From: Ptiloglossa arizonensis
Taxonomy: Eukaryota > Arthropoda > Insecta > Hymenoptera > Colletidae
Assembly: GCF_051014685.1 (NCBI RefSeq)
Contig: NW_027479518.1
Span: forward strand, 43,302 to 107,301
Reading direction: 5' to 3'
DNA: 64,000 nucleotides
The position numbers and the translations under genes were made by a program. Each line of letters starts with the position of its first letter. Position 1 is the stretch's first letter. The notes beneath the pieces were generated by a model. It saw only the letters and a program-made list of their open reading frames with translations, was not told the DNA's origin and made no database searches. Below, in pieces: positions 50,836-63,800 of the stretch.

Positions 50836-53800
50836 GAGCATCAGAACTGCGAAAATTTTGAGTTTCTCAAGCGTTTCTTATCCCCAAACTGCCATATCTC
50901 GCGAACGGATTGATCAATCCGCAAAATTTCTGATGCATCTGAAAGTAGATATTCGCTCGATTACAACGGTATGCGCACTTTTCCCCTAGGCGGTTCTAGT
51001 TATTCGTTTCGAGCATCAGAACTGCGAAAATTTTGAGTTTCTCAAGCGTTTCTTACTTCCAAACTGCCATATCTCGCGAACGGATTGACCAATCCGCAAA
51101 ATTTCTGTTGCATCTGAAAGTAGAAACTCGCCCGATTACAACGGAATGCGCACTTTTCCCCTAGGCGGTTCTAGTTATTCGTTTCGAGCATCAGAACTGC
51201 GAAAATTTTGAGTTTCTCAAGCGTTTCTTACCTCCAAACTGCCATATCTCGCGAACGGATTGAACAATCCGCAAAATTTCTGTTGCATCTGAAAGTAGAA
51301 ACTCGCCCGAATACAACGGTATGCGTACGACTCCCCTAGGCCGTTGTAGTCATGGGTTTCGAGCATCAGAACTGCGAAAATTTTGAGCTCCTTAAGCGTT
51401 TCTTATCCCCAAACTGCCATATCTCGCGAACGGATTGATCAATCCGCAAAATTTCTGTAGCATCTGAAAGTAGAAACTCGCCCGATTACAACGGAATGCG
51501 CACTTTTCCCCTAGGCGGTTCTAGTTATTCGTTTCGAGCATCAGAACTGCGAAAATTTTGAGTTTCTCAAGCGTTTCTTACCTCCAAACTGCCATATCTC
51601 GCGAACGGATTGAACAATCCGCAAAATTTCTGTTGCATCTGAAAGTAGAAACTCGCCCGAATACAACGGTAGGTGTAGTTTTCCCCTAGGCCGTTCTAGC
51701 TATTCGTTTCGAGCATCAGAACTGCGAAAATTTTGAGTTTCTCAAGCGTTTCTTAATTCCAAACTGCCATATCTCGCGAACGGATTGACCAATCCGCAAA
51801 ATTTCTGATGCATCTGAAAGTAGAAACTCGCCCGATTACAACGGTATGCGTACTTTTCCCCTAGGCCGTTCTTGTTATTCGTTTCGAGCATCAGAACTGC
51901 GAAAATGTTGAGTTTCTCAAGCGTTTCTTATCTCCAAACTGCCATATCTCGCGAACGGATTGATCAATCCGCAAAATTTCTGTTGCATCTGAAAGTAGAA
52001 ACTCGCCCGATTACAACGGTATGCGCACTTTTCCCCTAGGCCGTTCTAGTTATTCGTGTCGAGCATCAGAACTGCGAAAATTTTGAGTTTCTCAAGCGTT
52101 TCTTACCTCCAAACTACCATATCTCGCGAACGGATTCACCAATCCGCAAAATTTCTGTTGCTTCTGAAAGTAGAAACTCGCCCGATTACAACGGTATGCG
52201 TACTTCTCCCCTAGGCCGTTGTAGTCATTCGTTTCGAGCATCAGAACTGCGAAAATTTTGAGTTTCTCAAGCGTTTCTTATCTCCAAACTGCCATATCTC
52301 GCGAACGGATTGATCAATCCGCAAAATTTCTGTTGCATCTGAAAGTAGAAACTCGCCCGATTACAACGGTATTCGCACTTTTCCGCTAGGCGGTTCTAGT
52401 TATTCGTTTCGAGCATCAGAACTGCGAATATTTTGAGTTTCTCAAGCGTTTCTTACCTCCAAACTTCCATATCTCGCGAACGGATTGACCAATCCGCAAA
52501 ATTTCTGTTGCATCTGAAAGTAGAAACTCGCCCGATTACAACGGTATGCGCACTTTTCCCCTAGGCGGTTCTAGTTATTCGTTTCGAGCATCAGAACTGC
52601 GAAAATTTTGAGTTTCTCAAGCGTTTCTTACCTCCAAACTGCCATATCTCGCGAACGGATTGACCAATCCGCAAAATTTCTATTGCGTCTGAAACTAGAA
52701 ACTCGCCCGATTACAACGGTATGTGTAGTTTTCCCCTAGGCCGTTCCAGTTATTCGTTTCGAGCATCAGAACTGCGAAAATTTTGAGTTTCTCAAGCGTT
52801 TCTTATCTCCAAACTGCCATATCTCGCGAACGGATTGATCAATCCGCAAAATTTCTGTTGCATCTGAAAGTAGAAACTCGCCCGATTACAACGGTATTCG
52901 CACTTTTCCGCTAGGCGGTTCTAGTTATTCGTTTCGAGCATCAGAACTGCGAATATTTTGAGTTTCTCAAGCGTTTCTTACCTCCAAACTTCCATATCTC
53001 GCGAACGGATTGACCAATCCGCAAAATTTCTGTTGCATCTGAAAGTAGAAACTCGCCCGATTACAACGGTATGCGCACTTTTCCCCTAGGCGGTTCTAGT
53101 TATTCGTTTCGAGCATCAGAACTGCTAAAATTTTGAGTTTCTCAAGCATTTCTTACCTCCAAACTGCCATATCTCGCGAACGGATTGACCAATCCGCAAA
53201 ATTTCTGTTGCATCTGAAAGTAGAAACTCGCCCGATTACAACGGTAGGTGTAGTTTTCCCCTAGGCCGTTCTAGTTATTCGTTTCGAGCAACAGAACTGC
53301 GAAAATTTTGAGTTTCTCAAGCGTTTCTTACCTCCAAACTACCATATCTCGCGAACGGATTCACCAATCCGCAAAATTTCTGTTGCATCTGAAAGTAGAA
53401 ACTCGCCCGATTACAACGGAATGCGCACTTTTCCCCTAGGCGGTTCTAGTTATTCGTTTCGAGCATCAGAACTGCGAAAATTTTGAGTTTCTCAAGCGTT
53501 TCTTACCTCCAAACTGCCATATCTCGCGAACGGATTGAACAATCCGCAAAACTTCTGTTGCATCTGAAAGTAGAAACTCGCCCGATTACAACGGTAGGTG
53601 TAGTTTTCCCCTAGGCCGTTCTAGCTATTCGTTTCGAGCATCAGAACTGCGAAAATTTTGATTTTCTCAAGCGTTTCTTATCTCCAAACTGCCATATCTC
53701 GCGAACGGATTGATCAATCCGCAAAATTTCTGTTGCATCTGAAAGTAGAAACTCGCCCGATTACAACGGTATTCGCACTTTCCGCTAGGCTGTTCTAGTT

Positions 53801-54334
53801 ATTCGTTTCGAGCATCAGAACTGCGAATATTTTGAGTTTCTCAAGCTGTTCTTACCTCCAAACTTCCATATCTCGCGAACGGATTGACCAATCCGGAAAA
53901 TTTCTGTTGCATCTGAAAGTAGAAACTCGCCCGATTACAACGGTAGGTGTAGTTTTCCCCTAGGCCGTTCTAGTTATTCGTTTCGAGCATCAGAACTGCG
54001 AAAATTTTGAGTTTCTCAAGCGTTTCTTACCTCCAAACTACCATATCTCGCGAACGGATTCACCAATCCGCAAAATTTCTGTTGCATCTGAAAGTAGAAA
54101 CTCGCCCGATTACAACGGTATGCGCACTTTTCCCCTAGGCCGTTCTAGTTATTCGTGTCGAGCATCAGAACTGCGAAAATTTTGAGTTTCTCAAGCGTTT
54201 CTTACCTCCAAACTACCATATCTCGCGAACGGATTCACCAATCCGCAAAATTTCTGTTGCATCTGAAAGTAGAAACTCGCCCGATTACAACGGTATGCGT
54301 ACTTTTCCCCTAGACCGTTCTTGTTATTCGTTTC
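50836..54334 (+). repeat. 3,499-bp tandem unit, copy 1 (20 monomers minus 1 bp)
   Basis: Aligned with the next unit at a spacing of 3,499 bp, this appears identical or nearly so by eye. Shared private changes are GAAAATGTTGAG, GCAACAGAAC, AAAACTTCTG, TTTTGATTTTCTC, CAAGCTGTTCTTACC, AATCCGGAAAATT and a 1-bp deletion GCACTTTCCGC near 53,778. The match starts about 50,836-50,880, after GTGTCGAG versus GTTTCGAG differences. Confidence 0.88.
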
Positions 54335-57300
54335 GAGCATCAGAACTGCGAAAATTTTGAGTTTCTCAAGCGTTTCTTATCCCCAAACTGCCATATCTCG
54401 CGAACGGATTGATCAATCCGCAAAATTTCTGATGCATCTGAAAGTAGATATTCGCTCGATTACAACGGTATGCGCACTTTTCCCCTAGGCGGTTCTAGTT
54501 ATTCGTTTCGAGCATCAGAACTGCGAAAATTTTGAGTTTCTCAAGCGTTTCTTACTTCCAAACTGCCATATCTCGCGAACGGATTGACCAATCCGCAAAA
54601 TTTCTGTTGCATCTGAAAGTAGAAACTCGCCCGATTACAACGGAATGCGCACTTTTCCCCTAGGCGGTTCTAGTTATTCGTTTCGAGCATCAGAACTGCG
54701 AAAATTTTGAGTTTCTCAAGCGTTTCTTACCTCCAAACTGCCATATCTCGCGAACGGATTGAACAATCCGCAAAATTTCTGTTGCATCTGAAAGTAGAAA
54801 CTCGCCCGAATACAACGGTATGCGTACGACTCCCCTAGGCCGTTGTAGTCATGGGTTTCGAGCATCAGAACTGCGAAAATTTTGAGCTCCTTAAGCGTTT
54901 CTTATCCCCAAACTGCCATATCTCGCGAACGGATTGATCAATCCGCAAAATTTCTGTAGCATCTGAAAGTAGAAACTCGCCCGATTACAACGGAATGCGC
55001 ACTTTTCCCCTAGGCGGTTCTAGTTATTCGTTTCGAGCATCAGAACTGCGAAAATTTTGAGTTTCTCAAGCGTTTCTTACCTCCAAACTGCCATATCTCG
55101 CGAACGGATTGAACAATCCGCAAAATTTCTGTTGCATCTGAAAGTAGAAACTCGCCCGAATACAACGGTAGGTGTAGTTTTCCCCTAGGCCGTTCTAGCT
55201 ATTCGTTTCGAGCATCAGAACTGCGAAAATTTTGAGTTTCTCAAGCGTTTCTTAATTCCAAACTGCCATATCTCGCGAACGGATTGACCAATCCGCAAAA
55301 TTTCTGATGCATCTGAAAGTAGAAACTCGCCCGATTACAACGGTATGCGTACTTTTCCCCTAGGCCGTTCTTGTTATTCGTTTCGAGCATCAGAACTGCG
55401 AAAATGTTGAGTTTCTCAAGCGTTTCTTATCTCCAAACTGCCATATCTCGCGAACGGATTGATCAATCCGCAAAATTTCTGTTGCATCTGAAAGTAGAAA
55501 CTCGCCCGATTACAACGGTATGCGCACTTTTCCCCTAGGCCGTTCTAGTTATTCGTGTCGAGCATCAGAACTGCGAAAATTTTGAGTTTCTCAAGCGTTT
55601 CTTACCTCCAAACTACCATATCTCGCGAACGGATTCACCAATCCGCAAAATTTCTGTTGCTTCTGAAAGTAGAAACTCGCCCGATTACAACGGTATGCGT
55701 ACTTCTCCCCTAGGCCGTTGTAGTCATTCGTTTCGAGCATCAGAACTGCGAAAATTTTGAGTTTCTCAAGCGTTTCTTATCTCCAAACTGCCATATCTCG
55801 CGAACGGATTGATCAATCCGCAAAATTTCTGTTGCATCTGAAAGTAGAAACTCGCCCGATTACAACGGTATTCGCACTTTTCCGCTAGGCGGTTCTAGTT
55901 ATTCGTTTCGAGCATCAGAACTGCGAATATTTTGAGTTTCTCAAGCGTTTCTTACCTCCAAACTTCCATATCTCGCGAACGGATTGACCAATCCGCAAAA
56001 TTTCTGTTGCATCTGAAAGTAGAAACTCGCCCGATTACAACGGTATGCGCACTTTTCCCCTAGGCGGTTCTAGTTATTCGTTTCGAGCATCAGAACTGCG
56101 AAAATTTTGAGTTTCTCAAGCGTTTCTTACCTCCAAACTGCCATATCTCGCGAACGGATTGACCAATCCGCAAAATTTCTATTGCGTCTGAAACTAGAAA
56201 CTCGCCCGATTACAACGGTATGTGTAGTTTTCCCCTAGGCCGTTCCAGTTATTCGTTTCGAGCATCAGAACTGCGAAAATTTTGAGTTTCTCAAGCGTTT
56301 CTTATCTCCAAACTGCCATATCTCGCGAACGGATTGATCAATCCGCAAAATTTCTGTTGCATCTGAAAGTAGAAACTCGCCCGATTACAACGGTATTCGC
56401 ACTTTTCCGCTAGGCGGTTCTAGTTATTCGTTTCGAGCATCAGAACTGCGAATATTTTGAGTTTCTCAAGCGTTTCTTACCTCCAAACTTCCATATCTCG
56501 CGAACGGATTGACCAATCCGCAAAATTTCTGTTGCATCTGAAAGTAGAAACTCGCCCGATTACAACGGTATGCGCACTTTTCCCCTAGGCGGTTCTAGTT
56601 ATTCGTTTCGAGCATCAGAACTGCTAAAATTTTGAGTTTCTCAAGCATTTCTTACCTCCAAACTGCCATATCTCGCGAACGGATTGACCAATCCGCAAAA
56701 TTTCTGTTGCATCTGAAAGTAGAAACTCGCCCGATTACAACGGTAGGTGTAGTTTTCCCCTAGGCCGTTCTAGTTATTCGTTTCGAGCAACAGAACTGCG
56801 AAAATTTTGAGTTTCTCAAGCGTTTCTTACCTCCAAACTACCATATCTCGCGAACGGATTCACCAATCCGCAAAATTTCTGTTGCATCTGAAAGTAGAAA
56901 CTCGCCCGATTACAACGGAATGCGCACTTTTCCCCTAGGCGGTTCTAGTTATTCGTTTCGAGCATCAGAACTGCGAAAATTTTGAGTTTCTCAAGCGTTT
57001 CTTACCTCCAAACTGCCATATCTCGCGAACGGATTGAACAATCCGCAAAACTTCTGTTGCATCTGAAAGTAGAAACTCGCCCGATTACAACGGTAGGTGT
57101 AGTTTTCCCCTAGGCCGTTCTAGCTATTCGTTTCGAGCATCAGAACTGCGAAAATTTTGATTTTCTCAAGCGTTTCTTATCTCCAAACTGCCATATCTCG
57201 CGAACGGATTGATCAATCCGCAAAATTTCTGTTGCATCTGAAAGTAGAAACTCGCCCGATTACAACGGTATTCGCACTTTCCGCTAGGCTGTTCTAGTTA

Positions 57301-57878
57301 TTCGTTTCGAGCATCAGAACTGCGAATATTTTGAGTTTCTCAAGCTGTTCTTACCTCCAAACTTCCATATCTCGCGAACGGATTGACCAATCCGGAAAAT
57401 TTCTGTTGCATCTGAAAGTAGAAACTCGCCCGATTACAACGGTAGGTGTAGTTTTCCCCTAGGCCGTTCTAGTTATTCGTTTCGAGCATCAGAACTGCGA
57501 AAATTTTGAGTTTCTCAAGCGTTTCTTACCTCCAAACTACCATATCTCGCGAACGGATTCACCAATCCGCAAAATTTCTGTTGCATCTGAAAGTAGAAAC
57601 TCGCCCGATTACAACGGTATGCGCACTTTTCCCCTAGGCCGTTCTAGTTATTCGTGTCGAGCATCAGAACTGCGAAAATTTTGAGTTTCTCAAGCGTTTC
57701 TTACCTCCAAACTACCATATCTCGCGAACGGATTCACCAATCCGCAAAATTTCTGTTGCATCTGAAAGTAGAAACTCGCCCGATTACAACGGTATGCGTA
57801 CTTTTCCCCTAGACCGTTCTTGTTATTCGTTTCGAGCATCAGAACTGCGAAAATTTTGAGTTTCTCAAGCGTTTCTTA
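54335..57878 (+). repeat. 3,499-bp tandem unit, copy 2
   Basis: This carries every private change listed for copy 1, including the same 1-bp deletion near 57,278. The match ends near 57,878, where TTATCCCC of the unit gives way to TTATCTCC and a CTCGCTAACGG monomer. The lack of visible divergence implies a very recent duplication, or an assembly that repeated one segment. Confidence 0.88.
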
Positions 57879-60800
57879 TCTCCAAACTGCCATATCTCGC
57901 TAACGGATTGATCAATCCGCAAAATTTCTGTTGCATCTGAAAGTAGAAACCCGCCCGATTACAACGGTATGCGCACTTTTCCCCTAGGCCGTTCTAGTTA
58001 TTCGTGTCGAGCATCAGAACTGCGAAAATTTTGAGTTTCTCAAGCGTTTCTTACCTCCAAACTACCATATCTCGCGAACGGATTCACCAATCCGCAAAAT
58101 TTCTGTTGCTTCTGAAAGTAGAAACTCGCCCGATTACAAAGGTATGCGTACTTCTCGCCTAGGCCGTTGTAGTCATTCGTTTCGAGCATCAGAACTGCGA
58201 AAATTTTGAGTTTCTCAAGCGTTTCTTACCTCCAAACTGCCATATCTCGCGAACGAATCGACGAATCCGCAAAATTTCTGTTGCTTCTGAAAGTAGAAAC
58301 TCGCCCGATTACAACGGTATGCGTACGACTCCCCCAGGCCGTTGTAGTCATGGGTTTCGAGCATCAGAACTGCGAAAATTTTGAGTTCCTTAAGCGTTTC
58401 TTATCCCCAAACTGCCATATCTCGCGAACGGATTGATCAATCCGCAAAATTTCTGTAGCATCTGAAAGTAGAAACTCGCCCGATTACAACGGAATGCGCA
58501 CTTTTCCCCTAGGCGGTTCTAGTTATTCGTTTCGAGCATCAGAACTGCGAAAATTTTGAGTTTCTCAAGCGTTTCTTACCTCCAAACTGCCATATCTCGC
58601 GAACGGATTGAACAATCCGCAATATTTCTGTTGCATCTGAAAGTAGAAACTCGCCCGAATACAACGGTAGGTGTAGTTTTCCCCTAGGCCGTTCTAGCTA
58701 TTCGTTTCGAGCATCAGAACTGCGAAAATTTTGAGTTTCTCAAGCGTTTCTTAATTCCAAACTGCCATATCTCGCGAACGGATTGACCAATCCGCAAAAT
58801 TTCTGTTGCTTCTGAAAGTAGAAACTCGCCCGATTACAACGGTATGCGTACTTCTCCCCTAGGCCGTTGTAGTCATTCGTTTCGAGCATCAGAACTGCGA
58901 AAATTTTGAGTTTCTCAAGCGTTTCTTATCTCCAAACTGCCATATCTCGCGAACGGATTGATCAATCCGCAAAATTTCTGTTGCATCTGAAAGTAGAAAC
59001 TCGCCCGATTACAACGGTATGTGTAGTCTTCCCCTAGGCCGTTCCAGTTATTCGTGTCGAGCATCAGAACTGCGAAAATTTTGAGTTTCTCAAGCGTTTC
59101 TTATCTCCAAACTGCCATATCTCGCGAACGGATTGACCAATCCGCAAAATTTCTGTTGCATCTGAAAGTAGGAACTCGCCCGATTACAACGGTATTCGCA
59201 CTTCTCCGCTAGGCGGTTCTAGTTATTCGTTTCGAGCATCAGAACTGCGAAAATTTTGAGTTTCTCAAGCGTTTCTTACCTCCAAACTTCCATATCTCGC
59301 GAACGGATTGACCAATCCGCAAAATTTCTGTTGCATCTGAAAGTAGAAACTCGCCCGATTACAACGGTAGGTGTAGTTTTCCCCTAGGCCGTTCTAGTTA
59401 TTCGTTTCGAGCATCAGAACTGCGAAAATTTGGAGTTTCTCAAGCGTTTCTTACCTCCAAACTACCATATCTCGCGAACGGATTCACCAATCCGCAAAAT
59501 TTCTGTTGCATCTGAAAGTAGAAACGCGCCCGATTACAACGGTATGCGCACTTTTCCCCTAGGCGGTTCTAGTTATTCGTTGCGAGCATCAGAACTGCGA
59601 AAATTTTGAGTTTCTCAAGCGTTTCTTACCTCCAAACTGCCATATCTCGCGAACGGATTGACCAATCCGCAAAATTTCTGTTGCATCTGAAAGTAGAAAC
59701 TCGCCCGATTACAACGGTAGGTGTAGTTTTCCCCTAGGCCGTTCTAGTTATTCGTTTCGAGCATCAGAACTGCGAAAATTTTGAGTTTCTCAAGCGTTTC
59801 TTACCTCCAAACTACCATATCTCGCGAACGGATTCACCAATCCGCAAAATTTCTGTTGCATCTGAAAGTAGAAACGCGCCCGATTACAACGGTATGCGCA
59901 CTTTTCCCCTAGGCGGTTCTGGTCCTTCGTTTCGAGCATCAGAACTGCGAAAATTTTGAGTTTCTCAAGCGTTTCTTACCTCCAAACTGCCATATCTCGC
60001 GAACGGATTGACCAATCCGCAAAATTTCTGTTGCATCTGAAAGTAGAAACTCGCCCGATTACAACGGTATTCGCACATTTCCGCTAGGCGGTTCTAGTTA
60101 TTCGTTTCGAGCATCAGAACTGCGAAAATTTTGAGTTTCTCAAGCGTTTCTTACTTCCAAACTGCCATATCTCGCGAACGGATTGATCAATCCGCAAAAT
60201 TTCTGTTGCATCTGAAAGTAGAAACTCGCCCGATTACAACGGTATTCGCACTTTTCCCCTAGTCGGTTCTAGTTATTCGTTTCGAGCATCAGAACTGCGA
60301 AAATTTTGAGTTTCTCAAGCGTTTCTTACCTCCAAACTGCCATATCTCGCGAACGGATTGACCAATCCGCAAAATTTCTGTTGCATCTGAAAGTAGAAAC
60401 TCGCCCGATTACAACGGTAGGTGTAGTTTTCCCCTAGGCCGTTCTAGTTATTCGTTTCGAGCATCAGAACTGCGAAAATTTTGAGTTTCTCAAGCGTTTC
60501 TTACCTCCAAACTACCATATCTCGCGAACGGATTGACCAATCCGCAAAATTTCTGTTGCATCTGAAAGTAGAAACTCGCCCGATTACAACGGTAGGTGTA
60601 GTTTTCCCCTAGGCCGTTCTAGTTATTTGTTTCGAGCATCAGAACTGCGAAAATTTTGAGTTTCTCAAGCGTTCCTTACCTCCAAACTGCCATATCTCGC
60701 GAACGGATCGACCAATCCGCAGAATTTCTGTTGCTTCTGAAAGTAGAAACTCGCCCGATTACAACGGTATGCGTACTTCTCCCCTGGGCCGTTGTAGTCA

Positions 60801-63800
60801 TTCGTTTCGAGCATCAGAACTGCGGAAATTTTGAGTTTCTCAAGCGTTTCTTATCTCCAAACTGCCATATCTCGCGAACGGATTGATCAATCAGCAAAAT
60901 TTCTGTTGCATCTGAAAGTAGAAACTCGCCCAATTACAACGGTATGCGTACTTTTCCCCTAGGCCGTTCTTGTTATTCGTTTCGAGCATCAGAACTGCGA
61001 AAATTTTGAGTTTCTCAAGCGTTTCTTATCTCCAAACTGCCATATCTCGCGAACGGATTGATCAATCCGCAAAATTTCTGTTGCATCTGAAAGTAGGAAC
61101 TCGCCCGATTACAACGGTATTCGCACTTCTCCGCTAGGCGGTTCTAGTTATTCGTTTCGAGCATCAGAACTGCGAAAATTTTGAGTTTCTCAAGCGTTTC
61201 TTACCTCCAAACTTCCATATCTCGCGAACGGATCGACCAATCCGCAAAATTTCTGTTGCATCTGAAAGTAGAAACTCGCCCGATTACAACGGTAGGTGTA
61301 GTTTTCCCCTAGGCCGTTCATGTTATTCGTTTCGAGCATCAGAACTGCGAAAATTTTGAGTTTCTCAAGCGTTTCTTACTTCCAAACTGCCTTATCTCGC
61401 GAACGGATTGACCAATCCGCAAAATTTCTGTTGCATCTGAAAGTAGAAACTCGCCCGATTACAACGGTAGGTGTAGTTTTCCCCTAGGCGGTTCTAGTCC
61501 TTCGTTTCGAGCATCAGAACTGCGAAAATTTTGAGTTTCTCAAGCGTTTCTTTTCTCCAAACTGCCATATCTCGCGTACGGATTCACCAATCCGCAAAGT
61601 TTCTGTTGCTTCTGAAAGTAGAAACTCGCCAGATTACAAAGGTATGCGCACTTCTCCCCTAGGCCGTTGTAGTCATTTGTTTCGAGCATCAGAACTGCGA
61701 AAATTTTGAGTTTCTCAAGCGTTTCTTATCTCCAAACTGCCATATCTCACGAACGGATTGATCAATCCGCAAAATTTCTGTTGCATCTGAAAGTAGAAAC
61801 TCGCCCGATTACAACGGAATTCGCACTTCTCCGCTAGGCGGTTCTAGTTATTCGTTTCGAGCATCAGAACTGCGAAAATTTTGAGTTTCTCAAGCGTTTC
61901 TTACTTCCAAACTGCCATATCTCGCGAACGGATTGACCAATCCGCAAAATTTATGTTGCATCTGAAAGTAGAAACTCGCCCGATTACAACGGTAGGTGTA
62001 GTTTTCCCCTAGGCGGTTCTAGTTATTCGTTTCGAGCATCAGAACTGCGAAAATTTTGAGTTTCTCAAGCGTTTCTTACCTCCAAACTACCATATCTCGC
62101 GAACGGATTGACCAATCCGCAAAATTTCTGTTGCATCTGAAAGTAGAAACTCGCCCGATTACAACGGTAGGTGCAGTTTTCCCCTAGGCCGTTCTAGTTA
62201 TTTGTTTCGAGCATCAGAACTGCGAAAATTTTGAGTTTCTCAAGCGTTCCTTACCTCCAAACTGCCATATCTCGCGAACGGATCGACCAATCCGCAGAAT
62301 TTCTGTTGCTTCTGAAAGTAGAAACTCGCCCGATTACAACGGTATGCGTACTTCTCCCCTGGGCCGTTGTAGTCATTCGTTTCGAGCATCAGAACTGCGG
62401 AAATTTTGAGTTTCTCAAGCGTTTCTTATCTCCAAACTGCCATATCTCGCGAACGGATTGATCAATCAGCAAAATTTCTGTTGCATCTGAAAGTAGATAC
62501 TCGCTCGATTACAACGGTATGCGCACTTTTCCCCTAGGCGGTTCTAGTTATTCGTTTCGAGCATCAGAACTGCGAGAATTTTGAGTTTCTCAAGCGTTTC
62601 TTTTCTCCAAACTGCCATATCTCGCGTACGGATTCACCAATCCGCAAAGTTTCTGTTGCTTCTGAAAGTAGAAACTCGCCCGATTACAAAGGTATGCGCA
62701 CTTCTCCCCTAGGCCGTTGTAGTCATTTGTTTCGAGCATCAGAACTGCGAAAATTTTGAGTTTTTCAAGCGTTTCTTATCTCCAAACTGCCATATCTCAC
62801 GAACGGATTGATCAATCCGCAAAATTTCTGTTGCATCTGAAAGTAGAAACTCGCCCGATTACAACGGAATTCGCACTTCTCCGCTAGGCGGTTCTAGTTA
62901 TTCGTTTCGAGCATCAGAACTGCGAAAATTTTGAGTTTCTCAAGCGTTTCTTACTTCCAAACTGCCATATCTCGCGAACGGATTGACCAATCCGCAAAAT
63001 TTATGTTGCATCTGAAAGTAGAAACTCGCCCGATTACAACGGTAGGTGTAGTTTTCCCCTAGGCGGTTCTAGTTATTCGTTTCGAGCATCAGAACTGAGA
63101 AAATTTTGAGTTTCACAAGCGTTTCTTACCTCCGAACTGCCATATCTCGCGAACGGATTGACCAATCCGCAAAATTTCTGTTGCATCTGAAAGTAGAAAC
63201 TCGCCCAATTACAACGGTATGCGTACTTTTCCCCTAGGCCGTTCTTGTTATTCGTTTCGAGCATCAGAACTGCGAAAATTTTGAGTTTCTCAAGCGTTTC
63301 TTATCTCCAAACTGCCATATCTCGCGAACGGATTGATCAATCCGCAAAATTTCTGTTGCATCTGAAAGTAGGAACTCGCCCGATTACAACGGTATTCGCA
63401 CTTCTCCGCTAGGCGGTTCTAGTTATTCGTTTCGAGCATCAGAACTGCGAAAATTTTGAGTTTCTCAAGCGTTTCTTACCTCCAAACTTCCATATCTCGC
63501 GAACGGATCGACCAATCCGCAAAATTTCTGTTGCATCTGAAAGTAGAAACTCGCCCGATTACAACGGTAGGTGTAGTTTTCCCCTAGGCCGTTCTTGTTA
63601 TTCGTTTCGAGCATCAGAACTGCGAAAATTTTGAGTTTCTCAAGCGTTTCTTACTTCCAAACTGCCTTATCTCGCGAACGGATTGAACAATCCGCAAAAT
63701 TTCTGTTGCATCTGAAAGTAGAAACTCGCCCGATTACAACGGTAGGTGTAGTTTTCCCCTAGGCGGTTCTAGTCCTTCGTTTCGAGCATCAGAACTGCGA

